Notes: generated by a model not told the origin, from the sequence alone. Positions 1 to 8,337 are shown, counted from the first letter of the stretch. The stretch: 64,000 nucleotides of DNA from Cypionkella sp. (GCF_030652235.1 NZ_JAUSBA010000057.1:1-64000); one strand, 5' to 3'. Made by a program: numbers and translations.

Positions 1-225
1 GCCATTAAGGCTGAAATCGGCCACATGAAAACTGACGGGCGCCTCACATGCTGCGCCTTGAAAGGCACCATCGGCGACGCTCTCTTTGCCGCGCTCTGCG
101 CCTGCGGCCACACCATCCGCAAGATCCTGGCCCACCTCAGACTCTGGCTTGTCCGCATTGTCGTCGCCATTTTGAACGCAGTGTACCACCCGGGTCGCCA
201 GTATCAGGCCGTCACATCAGTCTGA
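1..225 (+). CDS. IS5-like transposase, C-terminal fragment (runs off left edge)
   Basis: Frame 1 is open from the first base to TGA at 223-225, giving 74 residues. They contain 'EIGHMKTDGRL' followed by 'LKGTIGDALFAALCACGH' and 'IRKILAHLR', which is the usual C-terminal pattern of IS5/IS1182-type DDE transposases (an E-x-GH-x-K block, then an LKG..GD block and a basic helix). The rest of the gene lies left of the window. The insertion sequence probably ends shortly after the stop, but no terminal repeat can be paired because the other end is not visible. Family assignment is from motif memory. Confidence 0.75.
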   Translation, partial: AIKAEIGHMKTDGRLTCCALKGTIGDALFAALCACGHTIRKILAHLRLWLVRIVVAILNAVYHPGRQYQAVTSV

Positions 226-419
226 ATGCATTGTTTAAGGCGAACTCGATAGTTGATTGTCGGTATATCATGCCTTTCTCCATCGTAAAACCACGGCATC
301 TGGCGCCATGCGATCACTTTACAGGCTGAAGCATCACGCGGAAGCGGTCAGAGAAAGACATGCGATCTTACACTTAACCACTAAAATTACATATATACAT
401 TCCTGTCCACGCGCGCCCC
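226..419. other. intergenic region at the end of the insertion sequence
   Basis: Between the transposase stop and the thiolase-like gene there is no convincing gene. The first part probably includes the right end of the insertion sequence; 360-405 is AT-rich relative to the surroundings. Short ORFs here have no recognisable motif. Confidence 0.4.
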
Positions 420-1493
420 CTACCTCTTCACCAGTAAAGCCGTCCCAATTCCCCCCGCCGCCGCAATCGCAGCCAATCCAATCCCAGCCCGCAATTCATA
501 AAACAACCGCACCGCCAGTACCGCGCCCGATGCCCCAATCGGATGCCCGCGCGAAAGCGCTCCGCCGCCAATATTTACCCGCGCAACATCCAACCCCGCC
601 CCGGTCACACAGGCCATCGCCTGCACCGCGTAGGCTTCCATAATCTCAGCCACCTCGACCCTTTCAGCTGAAACTCCCACTCGTTTCAACACCGCCCGGA
701 TGGCCACGACGGGGGCCAATCCCGGCTCCTCTGGATCACCGCCCAGCGTCACCCCGCCCAAGATCCGCAGTCCCCGCCCCGCTGCCACTCGATCCGACAC
801 TACCAAAACAAACCCCGCCGCATCCGCCGCCACCGCCGTATTCGCCGCCGTGATCGACCCGCACACCAGCTTCGCCCGTGAAGCCACCACCAAACTCAAC
901 CCCCGCGCAAACACATCCCGAACCTGCCCCGCAACCGCCACAATCTCCCCCTCACAAACCCGCGCCTTGGCGTGACTCTCCACCGCCCACTGATCCTGTG
1001 CCGCCCGCGAAATCCCCAATCGCTCCGCCAGCGCAAACGCTGCCTCCGCCATCTCCGGATCACGCTCCGCCCAAGGTGTGAACCGCGCCTGATCATAGGC
1101 CACAGCCGCCCCCCCTTCAGGATCAGTCCGCAGCCGCAACGGACGCCGCGAATAACTCTCTGCCCCGCCCGCGATCACCACCTCGGCAGCCCCCGAATCC
1201 ACCAAGGCCCGTGCGATCAGAACCGCATCCAGTCCCCCCGCGCATTGGCGGTCCACCGACAGACCCGCCACCCGTTTCGGAAGCCCAGCAGCCAGTGCCA
1301 CCCGCCGGGCCGGATTCCCCCCCGCCCCAAGCGCGTTTGAACAGATCAATTCATCGACCGAGCTCGCCGAAATCCCCGCCGCCGCGAGCAATGCCTGCAC
1401 CACAGGCGCACCCAATTCCTCAATCTCCAACCGCGAAAAGGCGCCACCCCGAGGCACTACCGCCGTCCGCTTCGCCGCCAAGATTACGCTCAT
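420..1493 (-). CDS. thiolase-family protein lacking the second catalytic cysteine
   Basis: A 357-aa protein with the thiolase fold. The nucleophile region reads 'VDRQCAGGLDAV' (Cys84) and the C-terminal half has 'GGGALSRGHPIGASGAV', the GHP motif with its His. The start at 1493 (MSVILAAKRTAV) is chosen because its ATG overlaps the stop of the upstream ligase gene as ATGA; the longer frame would run into that gene. In biosynthetic and degradative thiolases the end reads C-x-GGG-x-G; here the matching segment is 'AIAAAGGIGTA', so the second catalytic Cys is replaced by Ala. The NEAF-type motif reads 'MEAYA'. Ordinary thiolysis or Claisen condensation is therefore doubtful. It is translationally coupled to the acyl-CoA ligase, so both probably act on one acyl substrate. 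Confidence 0.8.
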   Translation of the reverse strand: MSVILAAKRTAVVPRGGAFSRLEIEELGAPVVQALLAAAGISASSVDELICSNALGAGGNPARRVALAAGLPKRVAGLSVDRQCAGGLDAVLIARALVDSGAAEVVIAGGAESYSRRPLRLRTDPEGGAAVAYDQARFTPWAERDPEMAEAAFALAERLGISRAAQDQWAVESHAKARVCEGEIVAVAGQVRDVFARGLSLVVASRAKLVCGSITAANTAVAADAAGFVLVVSDRVAAGRGLRILGGVTLGGDPEEPGLAPVVAIRAVLKRVGVSAERVEVAEIMEAYAVQAMACVTGAGLDVARVNIGGGALSRGHPIGASGAVLAVRLFYELRAGIGLAAIAAAGGIGTALLVKR

Positions 1494-2560
1494 AGCCCGA
1501 CCTCGCGCGCCAATCGCCCAAGATCGGTTTTCCCCGAGGCCAACACCGGCCACTCCTGAACCCAGATTGCCGCGCGCGGCGCGATCAATGCCCCCAACCG
1601 CCCCCGACAGGCCGCCAAAATCGCAGCCTCAACCGAACGATCCCCCTGCAAAACCGCCACCATCACCGCCCCGCGCAAAACATCCTTACGCGGCAGCGCC
1701 GCCACACGAGACACCCCCGGCAGTCCGGCGATAAAGCTCTCAATCTCCTCCGGAAACACATTCTGATCCGCCACCGTCACCATCCGCCCCGCCCGCCCCG
1801 ACAGATACAAATACCCGCCCTGCATCCGCCCCATCTCACCGACCGACAGCCAGCCCTGATCCCAGATCGCCCCGCCTGCATCTGCCCCGCCATAGCCCTG
1901 AAACAGATAAGGCGAGCGCACCCAAATCTGCCCCGCGCGCAGGTCAACCTCGACCCCCGGATAAACCGCGCCCACCGACTCCGCAGGCGCATCCGGCCCG
2001 GCCAAAGTGATAAAACTTGCCTCGGCCGCACCATAAAACTCCCGCACGTCCGCGCCCTCCAAAGCCGCGCGCAACCCCGCGTCCAGCTTCGAGCCACCAA
2101 CCAAGATCAATCCCGATGCCTGCCACCCCGCCTCAACCAACAGCCTAAGTTGTGCCGGGGTCGCGTAAATCACCCCCACCCCCGCCAAGGCCCGCGCCTG
2201 CCGGTCTGGACGCATACCGCCGAGCAGCAGAACCTCGGCCCCCAGATGTAGCCCCTCCAGCGCGCCATACAGAGCCAGCGAATGCACCAGATCGCCCAGC
2301 ACCGCGACGCGGCAACCCGGCCCGATGCCAAACAGCCCCGCGTTCACCGCGAAACTGGCAATCCAAGACTCCATACTGCGCGAAATCCGCCGGGGCGCAC
2401 CGGAGGAGCCAGAGGTCAGCGCCTCAAACACCCCCTGCCCCTCTGGCTGCGGGCCCACACCACCAATCCGAAACGCCCGCCCCGGCGTAGCCAGTGCGGC
2501 GCGCAACGCCCGATCATCGCCCGTAACGCACGCCTCAGGATGCCACCGAAACCATTTCAT
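1490..2560 (-). CDS. short AMP-dependent acyl-CoA synthetase-like protein
   Basis: A 356-aa adenylate-forming enzyme. The ATP-binding P-loop is 'TSGSSGAPRR' near residue 50, the hinge region reads 'GRAGRMVTVADQNVFPEEIE' and the C-terminal catalytic Lys is in 'LASGKTDLGRL'. Members of the family usually have about 500 residues, with the P-loop near 160-190, so most of the N-terminal subdomain is missing. It presumably activates a carboxylic acid to acyl-AMP/acyl-CoA; the substrate is unknown. The ATG lies inside a copy of an intergenic repeat (2555-2588). It ends overlapping the thiolase-like gene by 4 bases. Confidence 0.75.
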   Translation of the reverse strand: MKWFRWHPEACVTGDDRALRAALATPGRAFRIGGVGPQPEGQGVFEALTSGSSGAPRRISRSMESWIASFAVNAGLFGIGPGCRVAVLGDLVHSLALYGALEGLHLGAEVLLLGGMRPDRQARALAGVGVIYATPAQLRLLVEAGWQASGLILVGGSKLDAGLRAALEGADVREFYGAAEASFITLAGPDAPAESVGAVYPGVEVDLRAGQIWVRSPYLFQGYGGADAGGAIWDQGWLSVGEMGRMQGGYLYLSGRAGRMVTVADQNVFPEEIESFIAGLPGVSRVAALPRKDVLRGAVMVAVLQGDRSVEAAILAACRGRLGALIAPRAAIWVQEWPVLASGKTDLGRLAREVGL

Positions 2561-2588
2561 CTTGGCCTAAATACTCCCGCCGGAGGCT
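2555..2588. repeat. intergenic repeat copy containing the ligase start codon
   Basis: This stretch ends in 'aaatactcccgccggaggc' and is preceded by 'tttcatcttggc'. Nearly the same 34 bases occur at 40397-40430, and the 19-base core occurs inverted at 40366-40384. The 'cat' at 2558-2560 is the start codon of the minus-strand acyl-CoA ligase gene. Confidence 0.8.
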
Positions 2589-2605
2589 CCCACACCACCA
2601 CGACC

Positions 2606-3043
2606 CTAGCGTTTCAGCAAAGACGCCATCCGCCGCAGCGCCAGCAGATAGCCTTCGGTGCCAAAGCCCGCGATCACGCCTTCTGCCCGCCCCGACACAT
2701 ACGAATGATGCCGAAACGCCTCGCGCTTGTGGATGTTTGAGATATGCACCTCAAGAACAACGCCTTCAAACACGTTCAGCGCATCCAAAATCGCCACCGA
2801 TGTGTGCGAATAGGCGCCGGGGTTGATGATGATCCCCGCCGCCACCCCGCGCGCGCTTTGGATCCAATCCACCAGTTGCCCCTCGTGGTTCGATTGCATA
2901 CACTCCACCGTCAGCCCCAACTCCACAGCCAAGCCCGACAGGCCAGCCACCACATCGGCCAAGGTTTCCTGCCCGTAAATCTCGGGCTGGCGCAGGCCCA
3001 GCAGGTTCAGGTTCGGGCCATTCAGAACGAAAATCGGCTTCAT
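2606..3043 (-). CDS. aroQ: type II 3-dehydroquinate dehydratase
   Basis: A 145-aa protein matching type II dehydroquinases in full length. It begins '[16 protein letters not shown]' (family motif N-GPN-LN-LG) and contains the flexible lid 'RQPEIYG' with the catalytic Tyr, '[14 protein letters not shown]' and '[18 protein letters not shown]'. It converts 3-dehydroquinate to 3-dehydroshikimate in the cytoplasmic shikimate pathway. An 'aagga' ribosome-binding site lies 9 bases upstream of the ATG. It is followed by the ligase/thiolase pair on the same strand after 45 bases. Confidence 0.96.
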   Translation of the reverse strand: MKPIFVLNGPNLNLLGLRQPEIYGQETLADVVAGLSGLAVELGLTVECMQSNHEGQLVDWIQSARGVAAGIIINPGAYSHTSVAILDALNVFEGVVLEVHISNIHKREAFRHHSYVSGRAEGVIAGFGTEGYLLALRRMASLLKR

Positions 3044-3102
3044 TGCGGCATCCTTCGCGATATTTTCTAAGCTTTACCGCATCTTCCCCATAACCGCATA
3101 GA

Positions 3103-3132
3103 AAAAACGCGCCTCCCGTGGGGGGAGGCGCG
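3103..3132 (-). terminator. rho-independent terminator of metF
   Basis: On the minus strand a perfect 10-bp stem ('cgcgcctccc' with 'gggaggcgcg', 4-base loop) is followed by six T residues (the A run at 3103-3108). It lies about 50 bases past the metF stop. Confidence 0.85.
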
Positions 3133-3182
3133 CAAGTGGGTCGCTGGGTCTGGGGGACCTGCCGTCAGGGAGACGTTAACGC

Positions 3183-4061
3183 TTAAGCGACCTTTTCGAG
3201 TGCGATTTGTGGCGAAAGTTCCGGCGCAATCCCCAAAGCGCGGACAACTTCACGGGTCAGTTCCGGGCGGTTCAGAGTGTAGAAATGCAGATCTTCGACG
3301 CCGCCTTCGATCAGACGGCTGCACAAGGTTGTGCATTGCGTCAGCGCCAACAAATCTTCGCGCCCATCGCGTTTCGCCATCGCAAAGCCTTCGTCCAGAC
3401 GTTGCGGAACGCTCGCACCGCAACGAGAGGCGAATTTCTTGGTGCTCTCCCATGACTGGATCGGCAGGATGCCCGGAACAACTGGCGCGGTGATACCCGC
3501 TGTGACGCAAGCATCGCGGAAGCGGAAGAACGTATCCGCCTCAAAGAAAAACTGCGTGATGGCAGAGCTAGCCCCGGCATCAATCTTGCGCTTCAACCAA
3601 GTTACGTCAGCGAATTCATCCGCGGCATCCGGGTGTTGCTCGGGATAGGCGCCAACCCGCAACTTGAATTTCCCGGTTTTCGACAAGGCCTCGACCAGTT
3701 CCACCGACGAGGCGAACCCATCCGCATGGGGCGTGAACCGATCCGCGCCCTTCGGGGCATCGCCACGCAAGGCTACGATCTCGGTCACACCCACGTCGGC
3801 ATAAGCCTCTGCAATCTCAAGGGTTTCGGTGCGGCTGGCATCAACGCAAGTCAGGTGCGCGGCCACGTTCAGCCCGTAATTACGCTTGATGGCGGCCACC
3901 GCGTCATGTGTCAGCTTGCGGGTGGTGCCGCCCGCGCCATAGGTAACGGAGACAAAGTTCGGCTGCATCGGTGCCAGCACCTGCACGGTTTCCCACAGTT
4001 TGAACGAAGCGTCCAAGCTTTGCGGCGGGAAGAATTCAAACGAGATACGCGGTGCAGACAT
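3183..4061 (-). CDS. metF: 5,10-methylenetetrahydrofolate reductase
   Basis: A 292-aa enzyme that reduces 5,10-methylene-THF to 5-methyl-THF with FAD, supplying the methyl group for methionine synthesis. It begins 'MSAPRISFEFFPPQS' (family motif FEFFPP), then 'FVSVTYGAGG', 'HLTCVDASRTE', 'IVALRGDAPKG' and 'ITQFFFEADTFFRF'. The ATG at 4061 is chosen because 'aaaaggag' precedes it and homologues start there; an in-frame extension to 4241 would overlap metR. It is divergent from metR with a 89-base gap, the classical arrangement in which MetR controls metF. Length is normal. Confidence 0.96.
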   Translation of the reverse strand: MSAPRISFEFFPPQSLDASFKLWETVQVLAPMQPNFVSVTYGAGGTTRKLTHDAVAAIKRNYGLNVAAHLTCVDASRTETLEIAEAYADVGVTEIVALRGDAPKGADRFTPHADGFASSVELVEALSKTGKFKLRVGAYPEQHPDAADEFADVTWLKRKIDAGASSAITQFFFEADTFFRFRDACVTAGITAPVVPGILPIQSWESTKKFASRCGASVPQRLDEGFAMAKRDGREDLLALTQCTTLCSRLIEGGVEDLHFYTLNRPELTREVVRALGIAPELSPQIALEKVA

Positions 4062-4107
4062 GATCAGGCTCCTTTTACTTGACCCCGTTATGCCAGAGCG
4101 CGTAAAT

Positions 4108-4120
4108 TGAAGCCAATTCA
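4108..4120. promoter_or_regulatory. candidate MetR box
   Basis: The sequence 'tgaagccaattca' fits TGAA-N5-TTCA, the consensus known for MetR in enterobacteria. It lies 47 bases upstream of the metF ATG and 31 bases upstream of metR. The site is seen in the sequence; its use by this MetR is inferred from the consensus. Confidence 0.6.
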
Positions 4121-4124
4121 TAAT

Positions 4125-4143
4125 TTTCACCATAATGATGAAA
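4125..4143. promoter_or_regulatory. 19-bp near-palindrome, candidate second MetR operator
   Basis: 'tttcaccataatgatgaaa' is a near-perfect palindrome (two mismatched pairs around an A/T centre). It ends 7 bases before the metR ATG, a position suited to autorepression by a LysR-type regulator. Confidence 0.5.
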
Positions 4144-4150
4144 GTGGCGC

Positions 4151-5056
4151 ATGTATCTGGAACTCCGCCACCTGCGCACCATCCGCGCCATCCATCAAGC
4201 CGGCGGCCTCGCCCGCGCCGCCGATCTGATGAACATGACACAGTCGGCGCTCAGCCATCAGGTTGCGGGACTGGAGGCGCAAGTCGGGATGGAGTTATTC
4301 GTGCGCCGTTCCAAACCGATGACCCTGTCGGCGGCGGGTATCCGTATGCTGCGCGCGGCAGAGCGTATCTTGCCGGAAATCACCGCGCTGGAGGAAGAAT
4401 TCCGCGCGCTGCAAGCTGGCAAAACGGGCCGCTTGCACATAGCTATTCAATGTCACGCCTGCTTTGACTGGTTGTTTCCGGTGCTGGAACTGTTCCGCCA
4501 CGCTTGGCCCGAGGTCGATGTCGACATCCGCGCGGGCCTCGCCTTTGACAGCTTCCCCGCCCTGTTGCGCGAAGAAGTCGATCTGGTGATCTCGTCCAAC
4601 CCAGAGCCGCTGCCCGGCATCAGCTTCAACCCATTGTTCGATTATCACCCGATGTTCATTGCCTCATCGCAAAACCCGCTCTCGGCCAAGCCGATGATTG
4701 AGGCCGAAGATTTTCGCGACCAGACCCTGATCACCTATCCGGTGCCGCGCGATAAGCTGGATGTATTCACCGAACTGCTGACCGCCGCCCGGATTGAGCC
4801 GCGCGCCCAGCGCCCGGTGGAACTGACCGCCGTGATCCTGATGCTGGTGGGTTCCAATCGCGGCGTAGCGGTGCTGCCCGATTGGGTGCTGCGCGATGTG
4901 AAATCCAACGCCGATTACATCACCCGCCCGTTGGGGCCGGGCAGCATCACCAAACGCCTCTATGCCGCCACCCGCGAAGAAGACGCCAGCAAGCCCTATA
5001 TCGGCCATTTCCTGAAACTGGGGCGATCCGAAGCGGTCAAACTGCAGCGCGGATAG
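4151..5056 (+). CDS. metR: LysR-family transcriptional regulator MetR
   Basis: A 301-aa LysR-type regulator. The winged helix-turn-helix occupies residues 1-60 ('RAADLMNMTQSALSHQVAGLE'), followed by a substrate domain with 'IAIQCHACFDWLFPVLELF', a signature seen in MetR proteins (which sense homocysteine), and 'GVAVLPDWVLRD' near the end. Divergence from metF supports the name. It is expected to activate metF and other methionine genes and to control itself through the two palindromes in the shared intergenic region. Confidence 0.9.
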   Translation: MYLELRHLRTIRAIHQAGGLARAADLMNMTQSALSHQVAGLEAQVGMELFVRRSKPMTLSAAGIRMLRAAERILPEITALEEEFRALQAGKTGRLHIAIQCHACFDWLFPVLELFRHAWPEVDVDIRAGLAFDSFPALLREEVDLVISSNPEPLPGISFNPLFDYHPMFIASSQNPLSAKPMIEAEDFRDQTLITYPVPRDKLDVFTELLTAARIEPRAQRPVELTAVILMLVGSNRGVAVLPDWVLRDVKSNADYITRPLGPGSITKRLYAATREEDASKPYIGHFLKLGRSEAVKLQRG

Positions 5057-5117
5057 GGCACGGCTGCATCCAGCCCCAGCGCTCTGCGCATCCCAGCCAT
5101 GCAAGAAACGCATTAGA

Positions 5118-5137
5118 ATAATAAGCAGGCTTATTAT
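5118..5137. promoter_or_regulatory. MarR operator (perfect 20-bp palindrome)
   Basis: 'ataataagc' and 'gcttattat' form perfect 9-bp arms around a 2-base centre. It ends 11 bases before the MarR-type gene. MarR proteins usually bind such AT-rich palindromes at their own promoters, so this likely represses the whole regulator-pump operon. Confidence 0.75.
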
Positions 5138-5148
5138 ATCCATGCCTA

Positions 5149-5610
5149 ATGAATTTTGCACAAGATCAGCTAGGCCCCCTGCTGCACGACGCCGCGCGTC
5201 TGGTGCGCAAACGCTTTGCGCAGCGGGCGTCGGAATATGGCCTGTCCTCGGCGCAGTGGCGGCTTCTGGCCGTGGTGCTGCGCGAAGGTCGCGCCAGCCA
5301 AGCCCGCATCGCCGACAAATTGGAAATCGAGCCTATCTCGGTCTCGCGGCTTGTGGACCGGATGGAGCAAGCCGGTTGGGTCGCGCGTGAGCCTGACCCC
5401 GAGGATCGCCGCGTGCGTGTGATCGTGCCAACCGCCTCGACGCTGCTGATCCGTAATGACTTGAAGGCAATGGCGGATTCCGTCTTTGCCGAAGCGCTGT
5501 CGGGCCTAGCCCCCGAAGCGCGCACCGCTTTGATCGCCGGGCTGACCTCGGTGACCGCAACATTGTCTCAGGCCGTCTGCGATGCAGCGGCTGACGCAAA
5601 GGACATCTGA
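5149..5610 (+). CDS. MarR-family transcriptional regulator
   Basis: A 153-aa MarR protein. The winged helix covers 'RASQARIADKLEIEPISVSRLVDRMEQAGWVAREPDPEDRR', including the wing 'DPEDRRVRV'. It is the first gene of a marR-emrA-emrB operon and ends 2 bases before the adaptor gene. It probably represses the pump genes until a toxic ligand binds. No ribosome-binding site is evident at the ATG, which lies just after the operator, so the message may have a very short leader. Confidence 0.9.
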   Translation: MNFAQDQLGPLLHDAARLVRKRFAQRASEYGLSSAQWRLLAVVLREGRASQARIADKLEIEPISVSRLVDRMEQAGWVAREPDPEDRRVRVIVPTASTLLIRNDLKAMADSVFAEALSGLAPEARTALIAGLTSVTATLSQAVCDAAADAKDI

Positions 5611-5612
5611 AA

Positions 5613-6746
5613 ATGACCGCCAGTTCGACCAACACCCCCGCCGCAAACACAGCCCCCGCAACCGTCACCCCGATTACACCTATGACTGCTCCTGTCCCCA
5701 TCCCCGCCCCCCGCAACAAGCGCCGGGTGCTGATGATCGCGGGCCCCTTGGTGCTGCTGGCGGCGGCGGGCGGCTATTGGCTGATGGGCGGGCGGTATGA
5801 AGAAACCGAAAACGCTTACCTGCACCAAGCCCGCATCGCGGTTGCCTCGTCGGTGCCGGGCCGGATTGATAAGGTGCTGGTGAAAGACAACCAAACCGTC
5901 AAGGCTGGCGACGTGCTGTTCCAAGTCGATCCCGTACCTTACAAGCTGGCGCAAGCCCAAGCCGATGCCGCCGTCACCGCCGCCCGCATCACGGTCGAGC
6001 AGTTGAAACTGGCCTACGGCACCGCTCAATCCAACCTGCAACTGGCCGAGGATGAAGCGGCCTACCAAACGGTTGAGCGCGAGCGGCAGGAAAGCCTCGG
6101 CGCGAAAGGTGTCGCCACCGACTCCAATCTCATCGACGCCCGCCACGCCGAACGCACCGCGCTCGACAAGCGAGATCTCGCCAAGCAAGCCGTCGCTTCG
6201 GCCTTGGCTGCCATCGGTGGCGATCCGCTGATCCCAACCGACAATCATCCCGCCGTGCGCGCAACCGTCATCGCCCGCGAACAAGCCGCCTATGACTACG
6301 CAAACGCCGTGGTCAAGGCGCCAGCCAATGGCGTGATTTACCAAGCCTCGTCGTTCAAACCGGGCCAGATGGTCGCCGCAGGCCAAAGCCTGTTCGCGCT
6401 GGTGCAGACCGATGACATCTGGGTCGATGCCAATTTCAAAGAAACCCAGCTTGCAGGCATCACCGTGGGCGCACCGGCCGAGTTGACCTTCGATGCCGAT
6501 CCGGGCCGCAAGATAGAGGCCGTGGTGGCCGCCATTGGCGCAGGCACGGGCTCAGAGTTTTCACTGCTGCCCGCCCAGAACGCCACTGGCAACTGGGTGA
6601 AAGTCACCCAGCGCGTGCCGGTGACGCTGAAACTGGTCAACCCGGCGGATGCCGCTGGCCTTGCCTCGGGCGTCAGCGCCAGCGTTTCGGTGGACACGGG
6701 CCGTCACCGCTTGATCTCAGACCTGCTGCCCAGCTTCCTGAAGTAA
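5613..6746 (+). CDS. emrA: HlyD/EmrA-type efflux adaptor
   Basis: A 377-aa membrane-fusion protein. A proline-rich cytoplasmic tail is followed by one membrane segment near residues 32-52 ('VLMIAGPLVLLAAAGGYWL'), the lipoyl half-motif 'VPGRIDKVLVKDNQTVKAGDVLFQVD', a helical hairpin, a second half-motif 'VKAPANGVIYQASSFKPGQMV' and the beta-barrel 'DIWVDANFKETQLAGI'. It links the EmrB pump to an outer-membrane channel, which is not encoded here. A clear 'aagga' site precedes the ATG. It ends 6 bases before emrB. Confidence 0.9.
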   Translation: MTASSTNTPAANTAPATVTPITPMTAPVPIPAPRNKRRVLMIAGPLVLLAAAGGYWLMGGRYEETENAYLHQARIAVASSVPGRIDKVLVKDNQTVKAGDVLFQVDPVPYKLAQAQADAAVTAARITVEQLKLAYGTAQSNLQLAEDEAAYQTVERERQESLGAKGVATDSNLIDARHAERTALDKRDLAKQAVASALAAIGGDPLIPTDNHPAVRATVIAREQAAYDYANAVVKAPANGVIYQASSFKPGQMVAAGQSLFALVQTDDIWVDANFKETQLAGITVGAPAELTFDADPGRKIEAVVAAIGAGTGSEFSLLPAQNATGNWVKVTQRVPVTLKLVNPADAAGLASGVSASVSVDTGRHRLISDLLPSFLK

Positions 6747-6752
6747 ACCACC

Positions 6753-8282
6753 ATGAGCACCGCCCCCACCACAGAAGTTCCGCATAAGGGCTTGATCACG
6801 CTATCGATTATGCTGGCGACGATCATGCAGGTGCTGGACACCACCATCGCCAACGTCGCTTTGCCGACGATGACGGGTGACCTAGGCGCGTCCCAAGACA
6901 CCATCACTTGGGTGCTGACCAGCTACATCGTGGCATCTGCCATCATGACCCCGGCCACCGGCTGGATTTCTGACCGCATCGGCAAGCGCGAGTTCTTTCT
7001 GATCTCGATTGCCGGCTTCGTTGCCACCTCCATCGCCTGTGGTCTGGCGTGGAGTCTACCTTCAATGGTGTTCTTCCGCCTGCTACAAGGCATCTTTGGC
7101 GCGGCTATCGTGCCGCTGTCGCAAACCTTCCTGCTCGACATCAACCCGCGCGAAAAAGCCGGTCAAGCCATGGCGCTTTGGGGGGCTGGCATCATGGTCG
7201 GCCCAATCATCGGCCCCACTTTGGGCGGCTGGCTGACCGAAAGCTTCAGCTGGCGCTGGGTGTTCTTTGTCAATCTGCCCGTGGGCATCATCGCCTTCCT
7301 CGGTTGTGCTGCCTATCTTCCAAAATCCGTGACCCGTCCGCGCCGCTTTGATTTCTTCGGCTTCGGTATGCTGTCCATCGGCATCGGTGCCTTGCAACTG
7401 ATGCTGGATCGCGGCGGCGAGGTCGATTGGTTCTCCTCTGCCGAGATTTGGCTTTATCTGTTCCTGACCCTGACGGGGATGTGGGTTTTCGTGATCCATA
7501 TCTTAGGCGCGGAAAGACCCTTCCTTGACCCCCGCATGTTCCTGGATCGCAACTTCTCCACGGGCCTTGTATTCATCTTCATCATCGGCATCATCTTGTT
7601 GGCCAGCCTTGCGTTGCTGCCGCCGATGCTGTCGAAAATCTTCGGCTATCCCACCATCACGACGGGTATGGTAATGGCCCCGCGCGGCGTCGGCACGATG
7701 ATTTCGATGATCATGGTGGGGCGACTGGTGCAAAAGGTCGATGCCCGCCTGTTGGTGTCCGTCGGACTGATCCTGACCGCCGCCTCGCTGCACTATATGA
7801 CGCAGTTCACCCCGCAGATGGATTCTGGCCCGGTGATCTGGACAGGCGTGCTTCAAGGCCTGGGGTTGGGGTTGGTGTTCGTGCCGCTGTCGACCATCGC
7901 CTTCGCCACCATAGATCCGGCCTACCGCGCCGATGCCACCAGCCTGTTTTCGCTGGTGCGCAATATCGGCTCTTCAATCGGGATTTCGATGGTGACGCTG
8001 ATGCTGACGCGGAATTTGCAGGTCAATCATGCCGATCTGTCCGTCTCGATCTCGCCGTACAACCCCAACTTCAACATGGTGGTGCCGCCCGGTACGTTGA
8101 CGGCGGCGACCCTGCAACAGATGGAGGGGTTGGTTTCCAGCCAAGCCCTGATGATCAGCTATATCGACGACTTCTATCTGATGATGGTGATCACGCTCTG
8201 CGCGCTGCCCTTGGCGTTTTTGCTGAAAAAGGCCCAGCCCCGCGTGATGGCCCCCGGCGAAGCCCCGGTTGCGCATGATTGA
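6753..8282 (+). CDS. emrB: DHA2-family drug:H+ antiporter EmrB
   Basis: A 509-aa transporter with about 14 membrane segments. Family motifs include 'VLDTTIANVALPTM' in helix 1, 'GWISDRIGKREFFL' (motif A), and motif C 'GAGIMVGPIIGPTLGGWL'. The N-terminal layout and the paired adaptor match EmrB of the major facilitator superfamily, which exports hydrophobic toxic compounds across both membranes with EmrA and a TolC-like channel. Last gene of the operon. A promoter for the next unit starts at its stop codon. Confidence 0.93.
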   Translation: MSTAPTTEVPHKGLITLSIMLATIMQVLDTTIANVALPTMTGDLGASQDTITWVLTSYIVASAIMTPATGWISDRIGKREFFLISIAGFVATSIACGLAWSLPSMVFFRLLQGIFGAAIVPLSQTFLLDINPREKAGQAMALWGAGIMVGPIIGPTLGGWLTESFSWRWVFFVNLPVGIIAFLGCAAYLPKSVTRPRRFDFFGFGMLSIGIGALQLMLDRGGEVDWFSSAEIWLYLFLTLTGMWVFVIHILGAERPFLDPRMFLDRNFSTGLVFIFIIGIILLASLALLPPMLSKIFGYPTITTGMVMAPRGVGTMISMIMVGRLVQKVDARLLVSVGLILTAASLHYMTQFTPQMDSGPVIWTGVLQGLGLGLVFVPLSTIAFATIDPAYRADATSLFSLVRNIGSSIGISMVTLMLTRNLQVNHADLSVSISPYNPNFNMVVPPGTLTAATLQQMEGLVSSQALMISYIDDFYLMMVITLCALPLAFLLKKAQPRVMAPGEAPVAHD

Positions 8283-8307
8283 TTTCCGCTTGGACAGGCG
8301 CTATAAT
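8279..8307 (+). promoter_or_regulatory. sigma-70-like promoter of the leader/ABC-F unit
   Basis: TTGATT (8279-8284), a 17-base spacer and TATAAT (8302-8307). The -35 box overlaps the emrB stop codon. Transcription should start near 8312-8316, giving a leader of about 160 bases before the ABC-F gene. Confidence 0.75.
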
Positions 8308-8337
8308 TTAGGGGCGTACAAACCACAGGAGGGGTGC

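Noticed and set aside
48-329. 93-aa ORF at the left edge
   Set aside because: It is another frame of the transposase fragment, whose frame 1 carries the recognisable motifs.
3633-4082. 149-aa open frame over the metF start
   Set aside because: Shadow of metF with no own ribosome-binding site or motif.
4061-4150. SAM riboswitch before metF
   Set aside because: The leader is only 89 bases and shows palindromes of protein-binding type; no conserved SAM-aptamer blocks were found.
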